From positions 62,001 through 126,000 of the forward strand of contig NZ_JAMBPR010000003.1 in NCBI RefSeq assembly GCF_024206475.1: 64,000 bases of DNA, in the 5' to 3' direction. The notes below the pieces were generated by a model. The model saw only the letters and a program-made list of their open reading frames with translations. It did not search any database and was not told the DNA's origin. The stretch is from Paraburkholderia sp. CNPSo 3274. Lineage in GTDB: Bacteria; Pseudomonadota; Gammaproteobacteria; Burkholderiales; Burkholderiaceae. Each line of letters begins with the position of its first letter. Within the stretch, counting starts at the first letter, position 1. The position numbers and the translations under genes are program-made. Shown here piece after piece: positions 16,648 through 26,180 of the stretch.

Positions 16648-17523
16648 ATGCTGCTCTTGCAGATCCTCATCGACGGCTTTGCCATCAGTTCGCTCTACGC
16701 GCTCGGCGCCATCGGCTTCACGCTGATTTTCGGTGTTTCCGGCATATTGAATCTCGCGCACGGCGGCGTGATGCTCGTCGCGGCGCTGATGGGCTGGATG
16801 CTCGCGGGCGAAGCGGGCCTCGGCACCTACCTCGGCACGCTGCTTGGCGTGGTCGCCGGCCTCGTCGCGGCTTACATTACCTACCTCATGGTGGTGCGGC
16901 CTATCCAGCGTTCCGCCGCTATTCCGAACGAAGAGAAGGAAATCTTCGTGCTCACCGGCACCTTGCTGTGGGGCATCATGATCCAGCAAGGCATGGCCTG
17001 GCTCTTCACCGACAACCCGGTGACGATGCGCCCGCTCATCAGCGGCGTGGCGATGATTGGCAGCGTGCGCGTGCCGTTCAACGAGATCATGATCGCCGCG
17101 GTCTGCTGGGCTGTGATCGGCCTCCTGTGGCTCTTCGTGAACCGCACGCGCGCGGGCAACGCGCTGCTCGCCGCTTCGATGAATCCGCGCGGTCTCACGC
17201 TGCTCGGCTTCGAACTCTCGCGCATCTATCTGCTTGCGTGGACCATCTACGGCGTGCTGGCGGGCATTGCGGGCGTGCTGCTGGCGTCGTTCCTCGGCGT
17301 GAGTACGAACAACGCCGGGCAGCTGACAGCGAGCGCGTTCTCCATCGTGGTGCTGGGCGGACTTGGCAGCGTTTCCGGGTCGTTGATGGCCGCGTATGTG
17401 GTCGGCTATCTGGAGACCGTCACCGCGTATCTCGTTGCGCCGACGCTGCGGCCGCTGCCCGCGCTGCTGCTGCTGGTGCTCGTCGTGTATGTGCGGCCTC
17501 AGGGCTTCCTGGGCCGTCGCTAA
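16648..17523 (+). CDS. branched-chain amino acid-type ABC permease (LivH family)
   Basis: A 291-residue inner-membrane permease of the LivH family with about eight hydrophobic segments. Typical features are the N-terminal SLYALGAIGFTLIFGVSGILNLAHGG signature and GGLGSVSGSLMAAYVVGYLE near the C-terminus. It forms the membrane channel with the LivM-type permease 24 bases downstream. No periplasmic binding-protein gene is in this operon. Substrates of this class include branched-chain amino acids, amides, urea and aromatic acids, so the substrate is open. Confidence 0.9.
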   Translation: MLLLQILIDGFAISSLYALGAIGFTLIFGVSGILNLAHGGVMLVAALMGWMLAGEAGLGTYLGTLLGVVAGLVAAYITYLMVVRPIQRSAAIPNEEKEIFVLTGTLLWGIMIQQGMAWLFTDNPVTMRPLISGVAMIGSVRVPFNEIMIAAVCWAVIGLLWLFVNRTRAGNALLAASMNPRGLTLLGFELSRIYLLAWTIYGVLAGIAGVLLASFLGVSTNNAGQLTASAFSIVVLGGLGSVSGSLMAAYVVGYLETVTAYLVAPTLRPLPALLLLVLVVYVRPQGFLGRR

Positions 17524-17546
17524 CCGAGCGAAGGGAGCACATCGAC

Positions 17547-18473
17547 ATGTCCGGTCTTCTTCGTTCGCATGGGGTATGGGTGGCCGCGTTGCTCGCCGTC
17601 GCGGCGGCCACGCTGCCCTGGTGGATGTCGGGGTATATCCTCGGCGTGCTCACGGTCGCGTATTACTTCGGCGTGTTCGCGATGTCGTGGGATCTGCTGT
17701 TCGGCTTCGCCGGCGAGGTGAATTTCGGCCCGACGTTCCTGATTGGCCTCGGCGCCTATTCAGCGGCGATCATCGACGCCCATTGGGGTCTGCCGATTCC
17801 CGTTTGCGTGATCGCGGGCGGCCTCGTCGCGCTGGTGGGCGGCGTGCTGCTCGCCGTGCCCGCGCTGCGGCTACGCGGTCCGTACTTCGGTCTCGTCACG
17901 CTCGTGGCCGTGCTGCTGCTGCAGAACGCCATTGTGATTTTCGCGGGCGTGACGGGCGGCGAGATCGGCATGATGGTGCCCGACGTAATGTCCGTCGACG
18001 CCAACCACAACTACTGGATTGCGCTGGCGTTTCTGGTGGTTTGCGCGATCCTGCTGTTCGGCCTCTCCCGCTCGGCAATCGGCCTCATTTTGCAGGCCAG
18101 CGGCCAGGACGCCACCGGCGCGCAGGCGCTGGGCTTCAACGTCACGCGGCACAAGCTCGTGGCCTTTTGCATCAGCGCCGTATTTTCGGGCGTGGCGGGC
18201 GCGATGCTCGTGTTCTATCAAGGCACGGCTTCCGTGAGCACGGTGGTGGACTTGAGCGTCGGGGTGCAAATCATCATCGCGGCTGTGCTCGGCGGCCGCC
18301 GCACGATACTCGGCGCCGTGCTCGGATCGATCTTCCTGATCGTGGCCGGCGAGTTCCTCCGACCGCTCGGCCAGCTCAACACGTTCGTCGTCGCGGCCGT
18401 GGCGCTCGCGGCGCTGCTGTTCTTTCCGGACGGCTTGCTTGGCAACTTGCTGCGCACGAGGGAACGCCAATGA
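17547..18473 (+). CDS. branched-chain amino acid-type ABC permease (LivM family)
   Basis: A 308-residue permease of the LivM family with about nine hydrophobic segments. It contains the family hallmark LLFGFAGEVNFGPTFLIGLGAYSAA and ALGFNVTRHKLVAFCISAVFSGVAGAM. The ATG at 17547 is preceded by AAGGGAGCACATCGAC. Its stop overlaps the ATG of the downstream ATPase gene (ATGA), so expression is coupled. It pairs with the LivH-like permease to form the transporter core. Confidence 0.9.
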   Translation: MSGLLRSHGVWVAALLAVAAATLPWWMSGYILGVLTVAYYFGVFAMSWDLLFGFAGEVNFGPTFLIGLGAYSAAIIDAHWGLPIPVCVIAGGLVALVGGVLLAVPALRLRGPYFGLVTLVAVLLLQNAIVIFAGVTGGEIGMMVPDVMSVDANHNYWIALAFLVVCAILLFGLSRSAIGLILQASGQDATGAQALGFNVTRHKLVAFCISAVFSGVAGAMLVFYQGTASVSTVVDLSVGVQIIIAAVLGGRRTILGAVLGSIFLIVAGEFLRPLGQLNTFVVAAVALAALLFFPDGLLGNLLRTRERQ

Positions 18474-19990
18474 ACGACACGCCGCTGCTCTCAGTACGCG
18501 GGCTGACCAAGCGCTTTGGCGGTCTCGTCGCGGTGAAGGACATTGGCTTCGACATCCGGCCCGGCGAGATACTGGGCCTGATCGGGCCCAACGGGTCCGG
18601 CAAGTCGACTGTGATGAAGCTCATCATGGGCATCGAGCGGCCCAACGCGGGCTCGGTCAAGGTCGGCGACGTGGAGATGGCCGGCTGGGCGCCGCACCGC
18701 ATTGCGCGCGCGGGCGTGGGCATCGTGTTCCAGCATTCGCGCCCGCTGCATCGGCAAACGGTGCTGGAGCACATCAAGCTCGCGCTGCTTCCGGACTCGC
18801 TCGTCAAGCTCGCGGCAGAGCCGCATGTGCATCAGCGCGCGCAGGAAATCGCTGCGCGCGTGGGTCTGGCCGCCGTCATGCACCGGCATCCCGCTACGCT
18901 GCCGTTCGCGGACCTGCGCCGGATGGAAATGGCGAAGGCGATTGCGCGCGACCCGAAGGTCGTGCTCGTCGATGAGCCGTTCGCTGGACTAACCGTTGCG
19001 GAATCGGAGGCATTCTCCGAGCTGATTCGCGGTTTTCGCGCGGAGGGCCGCGCGGTGCTGCTGGTCGATCACAACGTCAAGAGCCTTTCCGCGCTCGCCG
19101 ACCGCGTGCTCGCCATGTACCTTGGCGAGCGCATTGCCGAAGGCACGGCTGAAGAAGTGATGCAAAACGAAACGGTGCGCCGCGTGTATCTGGGTGGCAA
19201 GCTGGAGTTGCGTCAGCGGGCGAGCTTCGCGGGCGAGGCGAAGCGCGCCATCCTCGAGGTCTCCAACGTGCGCGTGCTGTACGACAAGGCATGCGCGCTC
19301 GACGGCGTGAGCCTCCACGTTCGCGAGGGCGAGTTCGTTTCGGTGGTCGGCCTCAACGGCGCGGGCAAGACCACGCTTTTCAACGCACTCTCAGGCCTTC
19401 TGCCGTACAAGGGGACGATCCGCTTCGACGGGTGCGATCTGAAGGGCATGAGCGGGGCGGCCGTCTCGCGCGCGGGCCTTGTGCAATGCCCGGAAACGCG
19501 CGAACTGTTCGGCGACATGACGGTGCGCGAGAATCTCGAACTCGGCGGCTATCGCCTATCGGACGACGTGCGCAAAAAGCAGCTCATGTGGCTCTTCGAC
19601 CTCTTTCCCATCCTCAAGTCGCGCCAGGGCCAAACCGCGCGCACGCTCTCGGGCGGCGAGCAGCAAATGCTGGCCATTGCGCGTGCGCTCATGCCCCAGC
19701 CCAGGCTGCTGATACTCGACGAACCGACGCTCGGGCTCGCGCCCGTGATCCTCGAGCAACTTTCGAAGGCGCTGGATGCGCTGCAGCAGGCCACGCCCAT
19801 TACGGTGCTGCTGGGCGAACAGAACGTTCGCTTCGCCCTGCCGCACGCGGACCGCGTTTATGTGCTGGAGCATGCGCGCATCGTCTGGGAGGGAAGTGCT
19901 GCGTGTTTCGAGGCGGAGATGGGGCGCGGCTTTCTCGAAGCGATGCCCACGAGCGATCCTCATGCCCTGACGTCGAGCGCTACGCGTTGA
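18470..19990 (+). CDS. fused LivG-LivF-type ABC ATPase
   Basis: A 506-residue protein carrying two complete ATP-binding cassettes in one chain, where this transporter class normally has separate LivG and LivF proteins. The first half (to about 245) has Walker A GPNGSGKS (39-46) and Walker B VVLVDEP, but its signature loop is degenerate (LPFADLRRME instead of LSGGQ-like). The second half has Walker A GLNGAGKTT, a perfect LSGGEQQ (393-399) and LLILDEPT. So one composite ATP site uses a non-canonical signature. LivG/LivF order is kept. It ends the three-gene operon and overlaps the permease stop. Confidence 0.9.
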   Translation: MNDTPLLSVRGLTKRFGGLVAVKDIGFDIRPGEILGLIGPNGSGKSTVMKLIMGIERPNAGSVKVGDVEMAGWAPHRIARAGVGIVFQHSRPLHRQTVLEHIKLALLPDSLVKLAAEPHVHQRAQEIAARVGLAAVMHRHPATLPFADLRRMEMAKAIARDPKVVLVDEPFAGLTVAESEAFSELIRGFRAEGRAVLLVDHNVKSLSALADRVLAMYLGERIAEGTAEEVMQNETVRRVYLGGKLELRQRASFAGEAKRAILEVSNVRVLYDKACALDGVSLHVREGEFVSVVGLNGAGKTTLFNALSGLLPYKGTIRFDGCDLKGMSGAAVSRAGLVQCPETRELFGDMTVRENLELGGYRLSDDVRKKQLMWLFDLFPILKSRQGQTARTLSGGEQQMLAIARALMPQPRLLILDEPTLGLAPVILEQLSKALDALQQATPITVLLGEQNVRFALPHADRVYVLEHARIVWEGSAACFEAEMGRGFLEAMPTSDPHALTSSATR

Positions 19991-20021
19991 AGGCCACGCG
20001 CAGCATGCGCGTGCCGTCTCT

Positions 20022-21764
20022 TCAGGCCTGGGTCTCAGCCTCAGTCTCAGCCACGGCCTCAGCGTCTTGAGGCTCCAGCACTTTCACATCGTGCAGCCAC
20101 CGCGTGGCCTTGGCGATGGCGCGGGAGAGCCGCGCCACCTCGTTCAACTGCTCGATCACGTCGTTGGCGAAGCGGAAAATGAACGCCGCACCCTCGTTGC
20201 GCAACTGCAGCGCGGACATGATGTGCTGCCGTGCCGAGTCGGACTGGGCTTCGATTTCCGGTTTGGCGTTGACGATGCCCGTCACGACGTCGGCCTCCGG
20301 GTGCGCGATCATCTGCACGGCAAGCGTGAATTGCTCGATGACGGACCTGGCGAATCGCAACAGCTCGGGGTTGCTCGCCAACACGGTCACGTCCGCGCTT
20401 TGCGCGGCGCGCCTCTGGCTTAGCGCGAGCATGCTCGTGGTGGCCACATCGCGGATGGCGTCGAGGCAGGTCGCAATACGCGCGAGATCCACCAGTTGCC
20501 GGCCTTCGTCGTCGCTTTGCACGGCGTCGGAGAGCTTGCCGATGTAGGTGAGAATCGCGGTGCTGAGCGAGTCCGCCGCCTTGTCCTCGTTCGTCACTGT
20601 GGAAAGTGCCTGCGTGGAGCTTTCGACCAGGAGCGTAGCGCTGTGCTCGACGAGAATCTGCACGAGCTTGCCGAGCGAAGCCAGTTCGAGTTGCACGCGG
20701 GCAATGGCGAGCGCCGGCATTTCGACCAGCGTTTCATCTAGGTATCGCGGCACGCCGGGATCCTGCCACCCTTCGCGGCGCACCGGGGCCAGGCGTTCGG
20801 CGAGCTTCGCAATGGGCCCGGTGAACCAGATCAGCACGAAGGTGCTGAACACGCTGAACACCGTGTGCGCGTTGGCGGCCTGGCGCGGTGTTTCCGCCGC
20901 GAGGCGCGCAGCGCCGGTCAGTTCGGGCGCGGAAGGCGAGATCATGCGCACGAAATCGGCGAACTGTGGAATCACAAAGGCGAAGAACAGCACGCCAAGC
21001 ACGTTGAAGATCAGGTGAACGATACCGACTTGCGCCGCCTCCGCCGACTTGCCAATTGAAGCGAGCAGCGCCGTGCCACAGGTGCCCACATTCGCGCCGA
21101 GTATCAGCGCAATGCCCGATTCGAGCGGAATCAGCCCCTGGCTGCCTAGCGCGATCACGATCGCGAGCGTGGCCGCCGAGCTTTGCACGATGGCCGTGAA
21201 CACCGCGCCGATCACGATGCCGATGAGCGGATTGCGCATGTTCTGCATCGCGTCGATGAACGGCTGGTAATCGCGCAGGGGCCGCGTGGCGTTGCCCATC
21301 ATCTCGATGCCGAGAAACAGCAGGCCGAGGCCGAGCAGCGCGCCGCCCAGTTCGCGCAGCGTTTCGCGTTTCGCAAAACCATAGAGCAGGAAGCCGCCGC
21401 CGAGCATGAAAGGCGTGAGCGCGGAGATATTGAACGCGATGATCTGCGCGGTGAGCGTCGAGCCGATATTGGCGCCCATGATCATCGGGACGGACTGTAG
21501 CAGCGTCATGAGCCGCGCGGAAACGAAGCCCACCAGCAGCACCGTGGTGATGGTCGACGAATTCAGGAGCGCCGTGATGCCCGCGCCGGCAAGCACGCCG
21601 CGAAACCGGTTGGCCGTGAGCGAGCCCAGCAGCGATTGCAGGCGCGCCCCGGCAATCGTTTTGAGCGCCCCTGTCATGAGATCCAACCCGAACAGGAACA
21701 GGGCGAGGCCGCCCACCAGCAATCCGGTCACCTCGACCAGGTTCAGGTTCGCACCAGGCAGCAT
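20022..21764 (-). CDS. Na/Pi cotransporter family protein with PhoU-like tail
   Basis: A 580-residue protein. The N-terminal 310 or so residues form the duplicated Na/phosphate cotransporter domain, with the paired motifs LLNSSTITTVLL and IVQSSAATLAIV and about nine membrane segments. The C-terminal 230 residues are helical and PhoU-like, rich in charged heptads. Predicted role is sodium-driven phosphate movement, often export or low-affinity flux. The C-terminus ends in an acidic Ala/Glu-rich tail (AEAVAETEAETQA). It is downstream of a P-type ATPase in the same direction, 39 bases apart, so the two may be co-transcribed. Confidence 0.9.
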   Translation of the reverse strand: MLPGANLNLVEVTGLLVGGLALFLFGLDLMTGALKTIAGARLQSLLGSLTANRFRGVLAGAGITALLNSSTITTVLLVGFVSARLMTLLQSVPMIMGANIGSTLTAQIIAFNISALTPFMLGGGFLLYGFAKRETLRELGGALLGLGLLFLGIEMMGNATRPLRDYQPFIDAMQNMRNPLIGIVIGAVFTAIVQSSAATLAIVIALGSQGLIPLESGIALILGANVGTCGTALLASIGKSAEAAQVGIVHLIFNVLGVLFFAFVIPQFADFVRMISPSAPELTGAARLAAETPRQAANAHTVFSVFSTFVLIWFTGPIAKLAERLAPVRREGWQDPGVPRYLDETLVEMPALAIARVQLELASLGKLVQILVEHSATLLVESSTQALSTVTNEDKAADSLSTAILTYIGKLSDAVQSDDEGRQLVDLARIATCLDAIRDVATTSMLALSQRRAAQSADVTVLASNPELLRFARSVIEQFTLAVQMIAHPEADVVTGIVNAKPEIEAQSDSARQHIMSALQLRNEGAAFIFRFANDVIEQLNEVARLSRAIAKATRWLHDVKVLEPQDAEAVAETEAETQA

Positions 21765-21803
21765 GGCATTGGGCCCTCGCTCTCGAGTCGGGACGAAACG
21801 ATT

Positions 21804-24578
21804 CTACGCGTCATGGTACTGCCTTGTGGCCGCGCCGCGCTGTTGCGGGCTCACGGACTTCTTCAGCGCGGGTATCGAGCGAATGACGAGCTTCTCTATC
21901 TCCACCACGAGGAAGAACAGGATCGCGCCCGCCACGAGCCAGAGCCAGGCCGAGAGCGGCAGGGACTCGGTATCGAACACAGCGTGAAAAGGCGGTGTAT
22001 AGGTGAAAAGAATCTGCAGCACGACGACAGCACCGATGCCGTACCAGAGATACGGGTTGCCCATGTGCGCGCGTACCGATAGCGCCGAATTGATCAGTGA
22101 GCGGCTGTTGAGCAGATAGAAGACCTGCCCCAGCGTGATGGCGTTGACGGCCGCCGTGCGCGCCATCGAGTCCGAGACGCCCTGCGACTTCATCCAGAAG
22201 AATGAGGCGAGCGTATAGAGCACGAGCGTGGCGCCGACAAAGAGAATGCGCCACACGCCGAATGGTGTGACGATAGGACGGTCGATCGAGCGCGGCGGGC
22301 GCTGCATCACGTCGTCCTCGTGAGGCTCGAACGAAATGACGAGGCCAAGCGCGACGGACGTCACCATGTTCACCCACAGCACCTGCGGCGCGGTGATCGG
22401 CAGCACGAAGCCGAACAGGATCGCGATGGCAATCACGGCGCCCTGGGCGATATTGGTGGGCAGCATGAAGAGCATGGCCTTTTCGATGTTGTTGTAGACC
22501 GTGCGCCCCTCCTTCACCGCCGCCGAGATCGAGGCGAAATTGTCGTCGGCGAGGATCATGCCCGCAGCTTCCTTCGTGACTTCCGTGCCCTTGATGCCCA
22601 TCGCCACGCCGATGTCGGCCTTCTTGAGCGCGGGCGCGTCGTTCACGCCGTCGCCCGTCATGGCGACCACCTGCCGGTTGGCCTGGATCGCCTTCACGAG
22701 CCGCAGCTTGTGCTCGGGGCTCGCGCGCGCGAATACGTCCACGTCACGCACGCATTCCTGCAGCGCGGCGTCGTTCATCGCCTCGATCTCGGTGCCGGCC
22801 ACGGCCGTTTTGCCGTCGCCGATGCCGAGCATGCCCGCAATCGCGGCGGCCGTGACCTTGTGGTCGCCCGTGATCATCGTCACGCGGATACCGCCGCCGT
22901 GGCATTCGCGCACCGCGTCGATCGCCTCCTTGCGCGGCGGGTCCATGAGGCCCACGAGACCGAGCAGTACGAGCGTCTTCGGCAGGTCCTGCGGGCCGAG
23001 GTTGCCCAGTTCGAGGCCGGGCTCGGGCAGCCAGGCCAGCGCCAGCACGCGTTCGCCCTGCGAAGCGAGCCGCTCGCCTTCGCGCGCAAAGCGCTCGCGC
23101 TCGAGCGGCGCGGGGCCGCTTGCCGTTTGCTGGCGGTCGCAATTTTCGATGATCACTTCCGGCGCGCCCTTCACGAGCAGCATTTCGCCTTGCGCCGAAC
23201 GGTTCAGCGTGGCCATGAACTTGTGTTCGGACTCGAAGGGAATGCCGTCGATGCGTGGCGCGGCCGCGGCTTCCGCGCCGCGGTCCATGCCGAGCTTGCC
23301 GGCGAACGGGTAGAGCGCGCCCTCGGTCGGGTCGCCTTCCACTTTCCATTTGCCGTCTTCTTCGAAGAGGCCGGCGTCGTTGCACAGGATGGATACGCGG
23401 CCCATGAGCGTGAGGACTTCCGGCGGGGCGGCGCCGAGCGCGTTGCCGCCCGCGCGGACTTCGCCTTCGGGTGCGTAGCCGTCGCCGGTGACTTCATAGG
23501 GCGCGTCCGCCGTCACGACCGAAGTCACCATCATCTCCATGAGGGTGAGCGTGCCGGTCTTGTCCGAGCAGATGCGCGAGACGGAACCCAGCGTTTCGAC
23601 CGCGGGCAGGCGGCGGATGATGGCGTTGCGCTTCGCCATGCGCTGCACGCCAATGGCGAGCGTGATGGTAATGAGCGCTGGGAGGCCTTCCGGGATCACC
23701 GAGACCGCGATGCCCACCACAGCCTGGAACAACTGGATGAAGGTCATGTGGCCGAGCCAATGGCCCCATGCGAAGAGCAGCACGCTGAGGATGCCGATAG
23801 CGATGGTGATGACGTATCCAAACTTCTTGATCTGGCGTAGCAGCGGCGTTTCCAGCGACCTGACCTCGGCGAGCATCTGGTTGATGCGGCCAAGCTCCGT
23901 CTGGCTGCCCGTCGCCACGACGATGCCGGTTGCGCGGCCCGAGAGGACCATCGTGCCGGAAAAGGCCATATTCTCGCGGTCGCCCACGGTAGCCTGTGCC
24001 GGCACCGCACCGGTGTTCTTCTCCGCAGGCACGGATTCGCCCGTGAGCGCTGCCTCTTCCGTGCGCAGGTTCCTCGCCTCCACGAGACGGATGTCCGCGG
24101 GGATCTTGTCGCCCGATTCCAGCAGCACGATGTCGCCGGGCACGACCTCGTCTGCGGGAATCAGGCGCACCTCGCCGGTGCGCAGCACGCGCGCTTCTGC
24201 GGAGAGCATGTTGCGAATCGAGTCGAGCGCTTTCTCGGCGCGCCCTTCCTGCAGGAAGCCCAGCAGCGAGTTGAGGATGACCACCGCGAAGATGATGGAG
24301 GCGTCGAGCCACAGGCTCAGCATCAGCTTGATGAAGCCCGCCGCGAGCAGCACGTAGATGAGCACGTTGTTGAACTGGGCAAGGAGCCGCACGAGGGGGC
24401 CGCTTTTCTTGCCCAGCGGCAGGACGTTCGGCCCATAGGTGCCGAGGCGCTGCGCGGCGTCCGCCACATCGAGCCCTTGCGACGGATTCACGTTGAGCTG
24501 GCGCTCGATCTCGGCAGCGGGCATGGCGTGCCACTGCACTGCGCCCCCACCTGTTGCCGCATTCTCGGCAGAACTCAT
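21804..24578 (-). CDS. P-type cation-transporting ATPase (P2 type)
   Basis: A 924-residue P-type ATPase. The actuator motif TGES is at 179-182, the membrane motif PEGLP at 296-300, and the phosphorylation site DKTGTLT begins at Asp339. TGDGVNDAPAL is present in the P domain. PEGLP and overall layout point to the P2 group (calcium or Na/K/Mn-type pumps such as PacL/PMA1-like), not heavy-metal P1B pumps, since no N-terminal CxxC or CPC motif exists. The exact ion is not decidable. The start at 24578 is preferred to an upstream in-frame ATG (24632). It is followed by the Na/Pi gene, hinting at joint ion and phosphate homeostasis. Confidence 0.92.
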   Translation of the reverse strand: MSSAENAATGGGAVQWHAMPAAEIERQLNVNPSQGLDVADAAQRLGTYGPNVLPLGKKSGPLVRLLAQFNNVLIYVLLAAGFIKLMLSLWLDASIIFAVVILNSLLGFLQEGRAEKALDSIRNMLSAEARVLRTGEVRLIPADEVVPGDIVLLESGDKIPADIRLVEARNLRTEEAALTGESVPAEKNTGAVPAQATVGDRENMAFSGTMVLSGRATGIVVATGSQTELGRINQMLAEVRSLETPLLRQIKKFGYVITIAIGILSVLLFAWGHWLGHMTFIQLFQAVVGIAVSVIPEGLPALITITLAIGVQRMAKRNAIIRRLPAVETLGSVSRICSDKTGTLTLMEMMVTSVVTADAPYEVTGDGYAPEGEVRAGGNALGAAPPEVLTLMGRVSILCNDAGLFEEDGKWKVEGDPTEGALYPFAGKLGMDRGAEAAAAPRIDGIPFESEHKFMATLNRSAQGEMLLVKGAPEVIIENCDRQQTASGPAPLERERFAREGERLASQGERVLALAWLPEPGLELGNLGPQDLPKTLVLLGLVGLMDPPRKEAIDAVRECHGGGIRVTMITGDHKVTAAAIAGMLGIGDGKTAVAGTEIEAMNDAALQECVRDVDVFARASPEHKLRLVKAIQANRQVVAMTGDGVNDAPALKKADIGVAMGIKGTEVTKEAAGMILADDNFASISAAVKEGRTVYNNIEKAMLFMLPTNIAQGAVIAIAILFGFVLPITAPQVLWVNMVTSVALGLVISFEPHEDDVMQRPPRSIDRPIVTPFGVWRILFVGATLVLYTLASFFWMKSQGVSDSMARTAAVNAITLGQVFYLLNSRSLINSALSVRAHMGNPYLWYGIGAVVVLQILFTYTPPFHAVFDTESLPLSAWLWLVAGAILFFLVVEIEKLVIRSIPALKKSVSPQQRGAATRQYHDA

Positions 24579-24730
24579 CTTCGCCCCCTTGGTTGCGCAG
24601 AGATTCAACGCAATAGTAAGTTTTTTTCGCAACAGGCACGCGCAACCTGGTGCGCGCGCAGTTTTGTTGGGGGCCGCCGCCGCGGGATGTATGGCAACAT
24701 CTTCCCGCCACGACCCGCCCGAGTCATTCC

Positions 24731-24959
24731 ATGCGCATCACGCCGCTGCCGCCGCTGCCCTGCCTCGTCGCGTTCGAAGCCGCCGTGCGTCACGCCAGCT
24801 TCACGCGTGCGGCTGCCGAACTGCACCTCACGCAAAGCGCGATCAGCCGCCAGATCCCGTTTGCTCGCCCGGCTATCTCGCGGGACGCGCGCTCGCGCCT
24901 GCCGATCTGGCGGGCGAAACGCTGCTGCTCCTCGAAGACGGCCAGCGCCAGTGGATGGC
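24731..24959 (+). pseudogene. LysR-family regulator remnant with internal deletion
   Basis: The first 42 codons encode a good GcvA/LysR helix-turn-helix (MRITPLPPLP... LTQSAISRQI). Immediately after, at about 24857, the reading frame shifts and the sequence resumes as an effector-domain piece typical of LysR proteins (VCSPGYLAGRAL, then DLAGETLLLLEDGQRQW) in a different frame. About 130 residues are missing between the two pieces, and everything after QRQWMA is lost. At its 3' end it joins an amidohydrolase fragment. Clearly non-functional. Confidence 0.75.
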
Positions 24960-25327
24960 GTAGACGCGGTGCGCCTTGCGGTGCGCGAAGAGATCCAGAA
25001 GGGCGCCACGCAGATCAAGATCATGGCGTCGGGCGGTGTGGCCTCGGCCACGGACCCCATCAACAATACGCAGTACTCCGAAGATGAAATTCGCGCCATC
25101 GTGGCGGAGGTGGCTTCCGTGCAGCAGAAGGGGCGCGAATCGCTGGAGGTCTATGCTAAGGCCGGCGTGCAGATGGGGTTCGGGTCCGACCTGCTCGGCG
25201 AGATGCACGCGTTTCAGACCGGCGAATTCCGCATTCGCGCGGAAGTGCCGTTGTGGCCGGTAACGGCGAGCGGATCGAATATGTGCTGCAGCGAGGGAAG
25301 ATTGTGAAGGCGCGGGTGAAGGGCTGA
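24951..25327 (+). pseudogene. amidohydrolase remnant (imidazolonepropionase-like)
   Basis: Three pieces of one metal-dependent amidohydrolase survive. The first (24954 to about 25110) reads DGVDAVRLAVREEI, QIKIMASGGVAS and NTQYSEDEIRAIVAE. The second (about 25110-25247), still in frame, reads QQKGRESLEVYAKAGVQMGFGSDLLGEMH, which normally lies more than 100 residues further on. The third, in another frame from 25253 to the stop at 25325-25327, reads GNGERIEYVLQRGKIV. Only about 120 of the usual 400 or more residues remain, including the GSDLLGEMH metal-site segment. It abuts a LysR remnant on its left. Confidence 0.75.
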
Positions 25328-25435
25328 TCGTTCCAGCTTTGATCGACGGTCTCTCATGGTGTGGCGGTGGCCCTATGCCGTCACCGCCTGAGGACTTCAG
25401 AATATAAGCAAATGCTCACCTTCGGCTACTCGCAT

Positions 25436-26002
25436 TCAGCGACGCACGAGCGCCACGACGTAGACGCACGGGCCCTTGCCCGGATTGAAAAACGCGCAGT
25501 CGGCAGGCGGCCCGAGCTGCAGGCAGTCGCCGGCTTCGAGCGTGTGAACCTGCTCGCCTTCTTCGAATACCAGCGTGCCGCTGCGCACCCAGATCTGCTG
25601 ATGCTGGAACGTGAACGCCGACGCCGGATACGCAACACGAACCCCGCCTGGTAACTCGATCTCCACCAGGTCGAGCATGCCGCCGTTGCGCGGCGAGACG
25701 GCCCGGCGCGTATAGCCGGTTTCGGGGTCTTGCCAGATCTGCTGACCGGCGGCGCGGCTCAAACGCTCGCCAGTTTGCTCGGCTAGCGCGAGCAGCATGG
25801 AGAGCTGCAGGCCAAAGGCGCCCGAAAGCCGGCCGAGCACGGTAGCGGTGGGGCTCGCTTCGCCGCGTTCGATCTTGCTGATCATCGCCCTGGAAACGCC
25901 CGAGCGCTCGGCCATGTCCGCGAGCGACCAGCCGCGCGATTCGCGCTCGATGCGCACGCGCGTGGAAATGGCGGAGGTGGGGTCGGTGAGCGGTCGGTTC
26001 AT
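25436..26002 (-). CDS. XRE-family regulator with C-terminal cupin domain
   Basis: A 188-residue repressor-type regulator. Residues 14-68 form the XRE helix-turn-helix (VRIERESRGWSLADMAERSG, then SKIERGEASPT) and residues 105-187 a cupin sensor domain (AFTFQHQQIWVRSGTLVFEEG). Members such as SutR/PuuR sense small metabolites. It faces away from the livK remnant at 26181, and the 180 bases between them must hold both promoters. Because its neighbours on both sides are gene remnants, its original target operon may be gone. Confidence 0.88.
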   Translation of the reverse strand: MNRPLTDPTSAISTRVRIERESRGWSLADMAERSGVSRAMISKIERGEASPTATVLGRLSGAFGLQLSMLLALAEQTGERLSRAAGQQIWQDPETGYTRRAVSPRNGGMLDLVEIELPGGVRVAYPASAFTFQHQQIWVRSGTLVFEEGEQVHTLEAGDCLQLGPPADCAFFNPGKGPCVYVVALVRR

Positions 26003-26180
26003 ACCTGGAAGATTGGCGGTCTGGGCAGGGGTGAGTCGATTATACGGGCCCGCTAGCTGGAGCCTCGGTACGCTTACCTTGGAGGAGCGTCACCAATGAG
26101 TTTTAAGAGAATGTTCCAGTAGCTTGCACGCCCTCAAAACTGGAATTCGCACGGCTTTGCCCACATCCGCGAGTGAACAG

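Noticed and set aside
22320..23840. Plus-strand open frame of 506 codons
   Set aside because: Antisense to the P-type ATPase; composition artefact of GC-rich codon third positions.
24731..25327. Possible fused regulator-hydrolase gene
   Set aside because: The two halves are in different frames and each has internal gaps relative to its family, so this is decay, not fusion.
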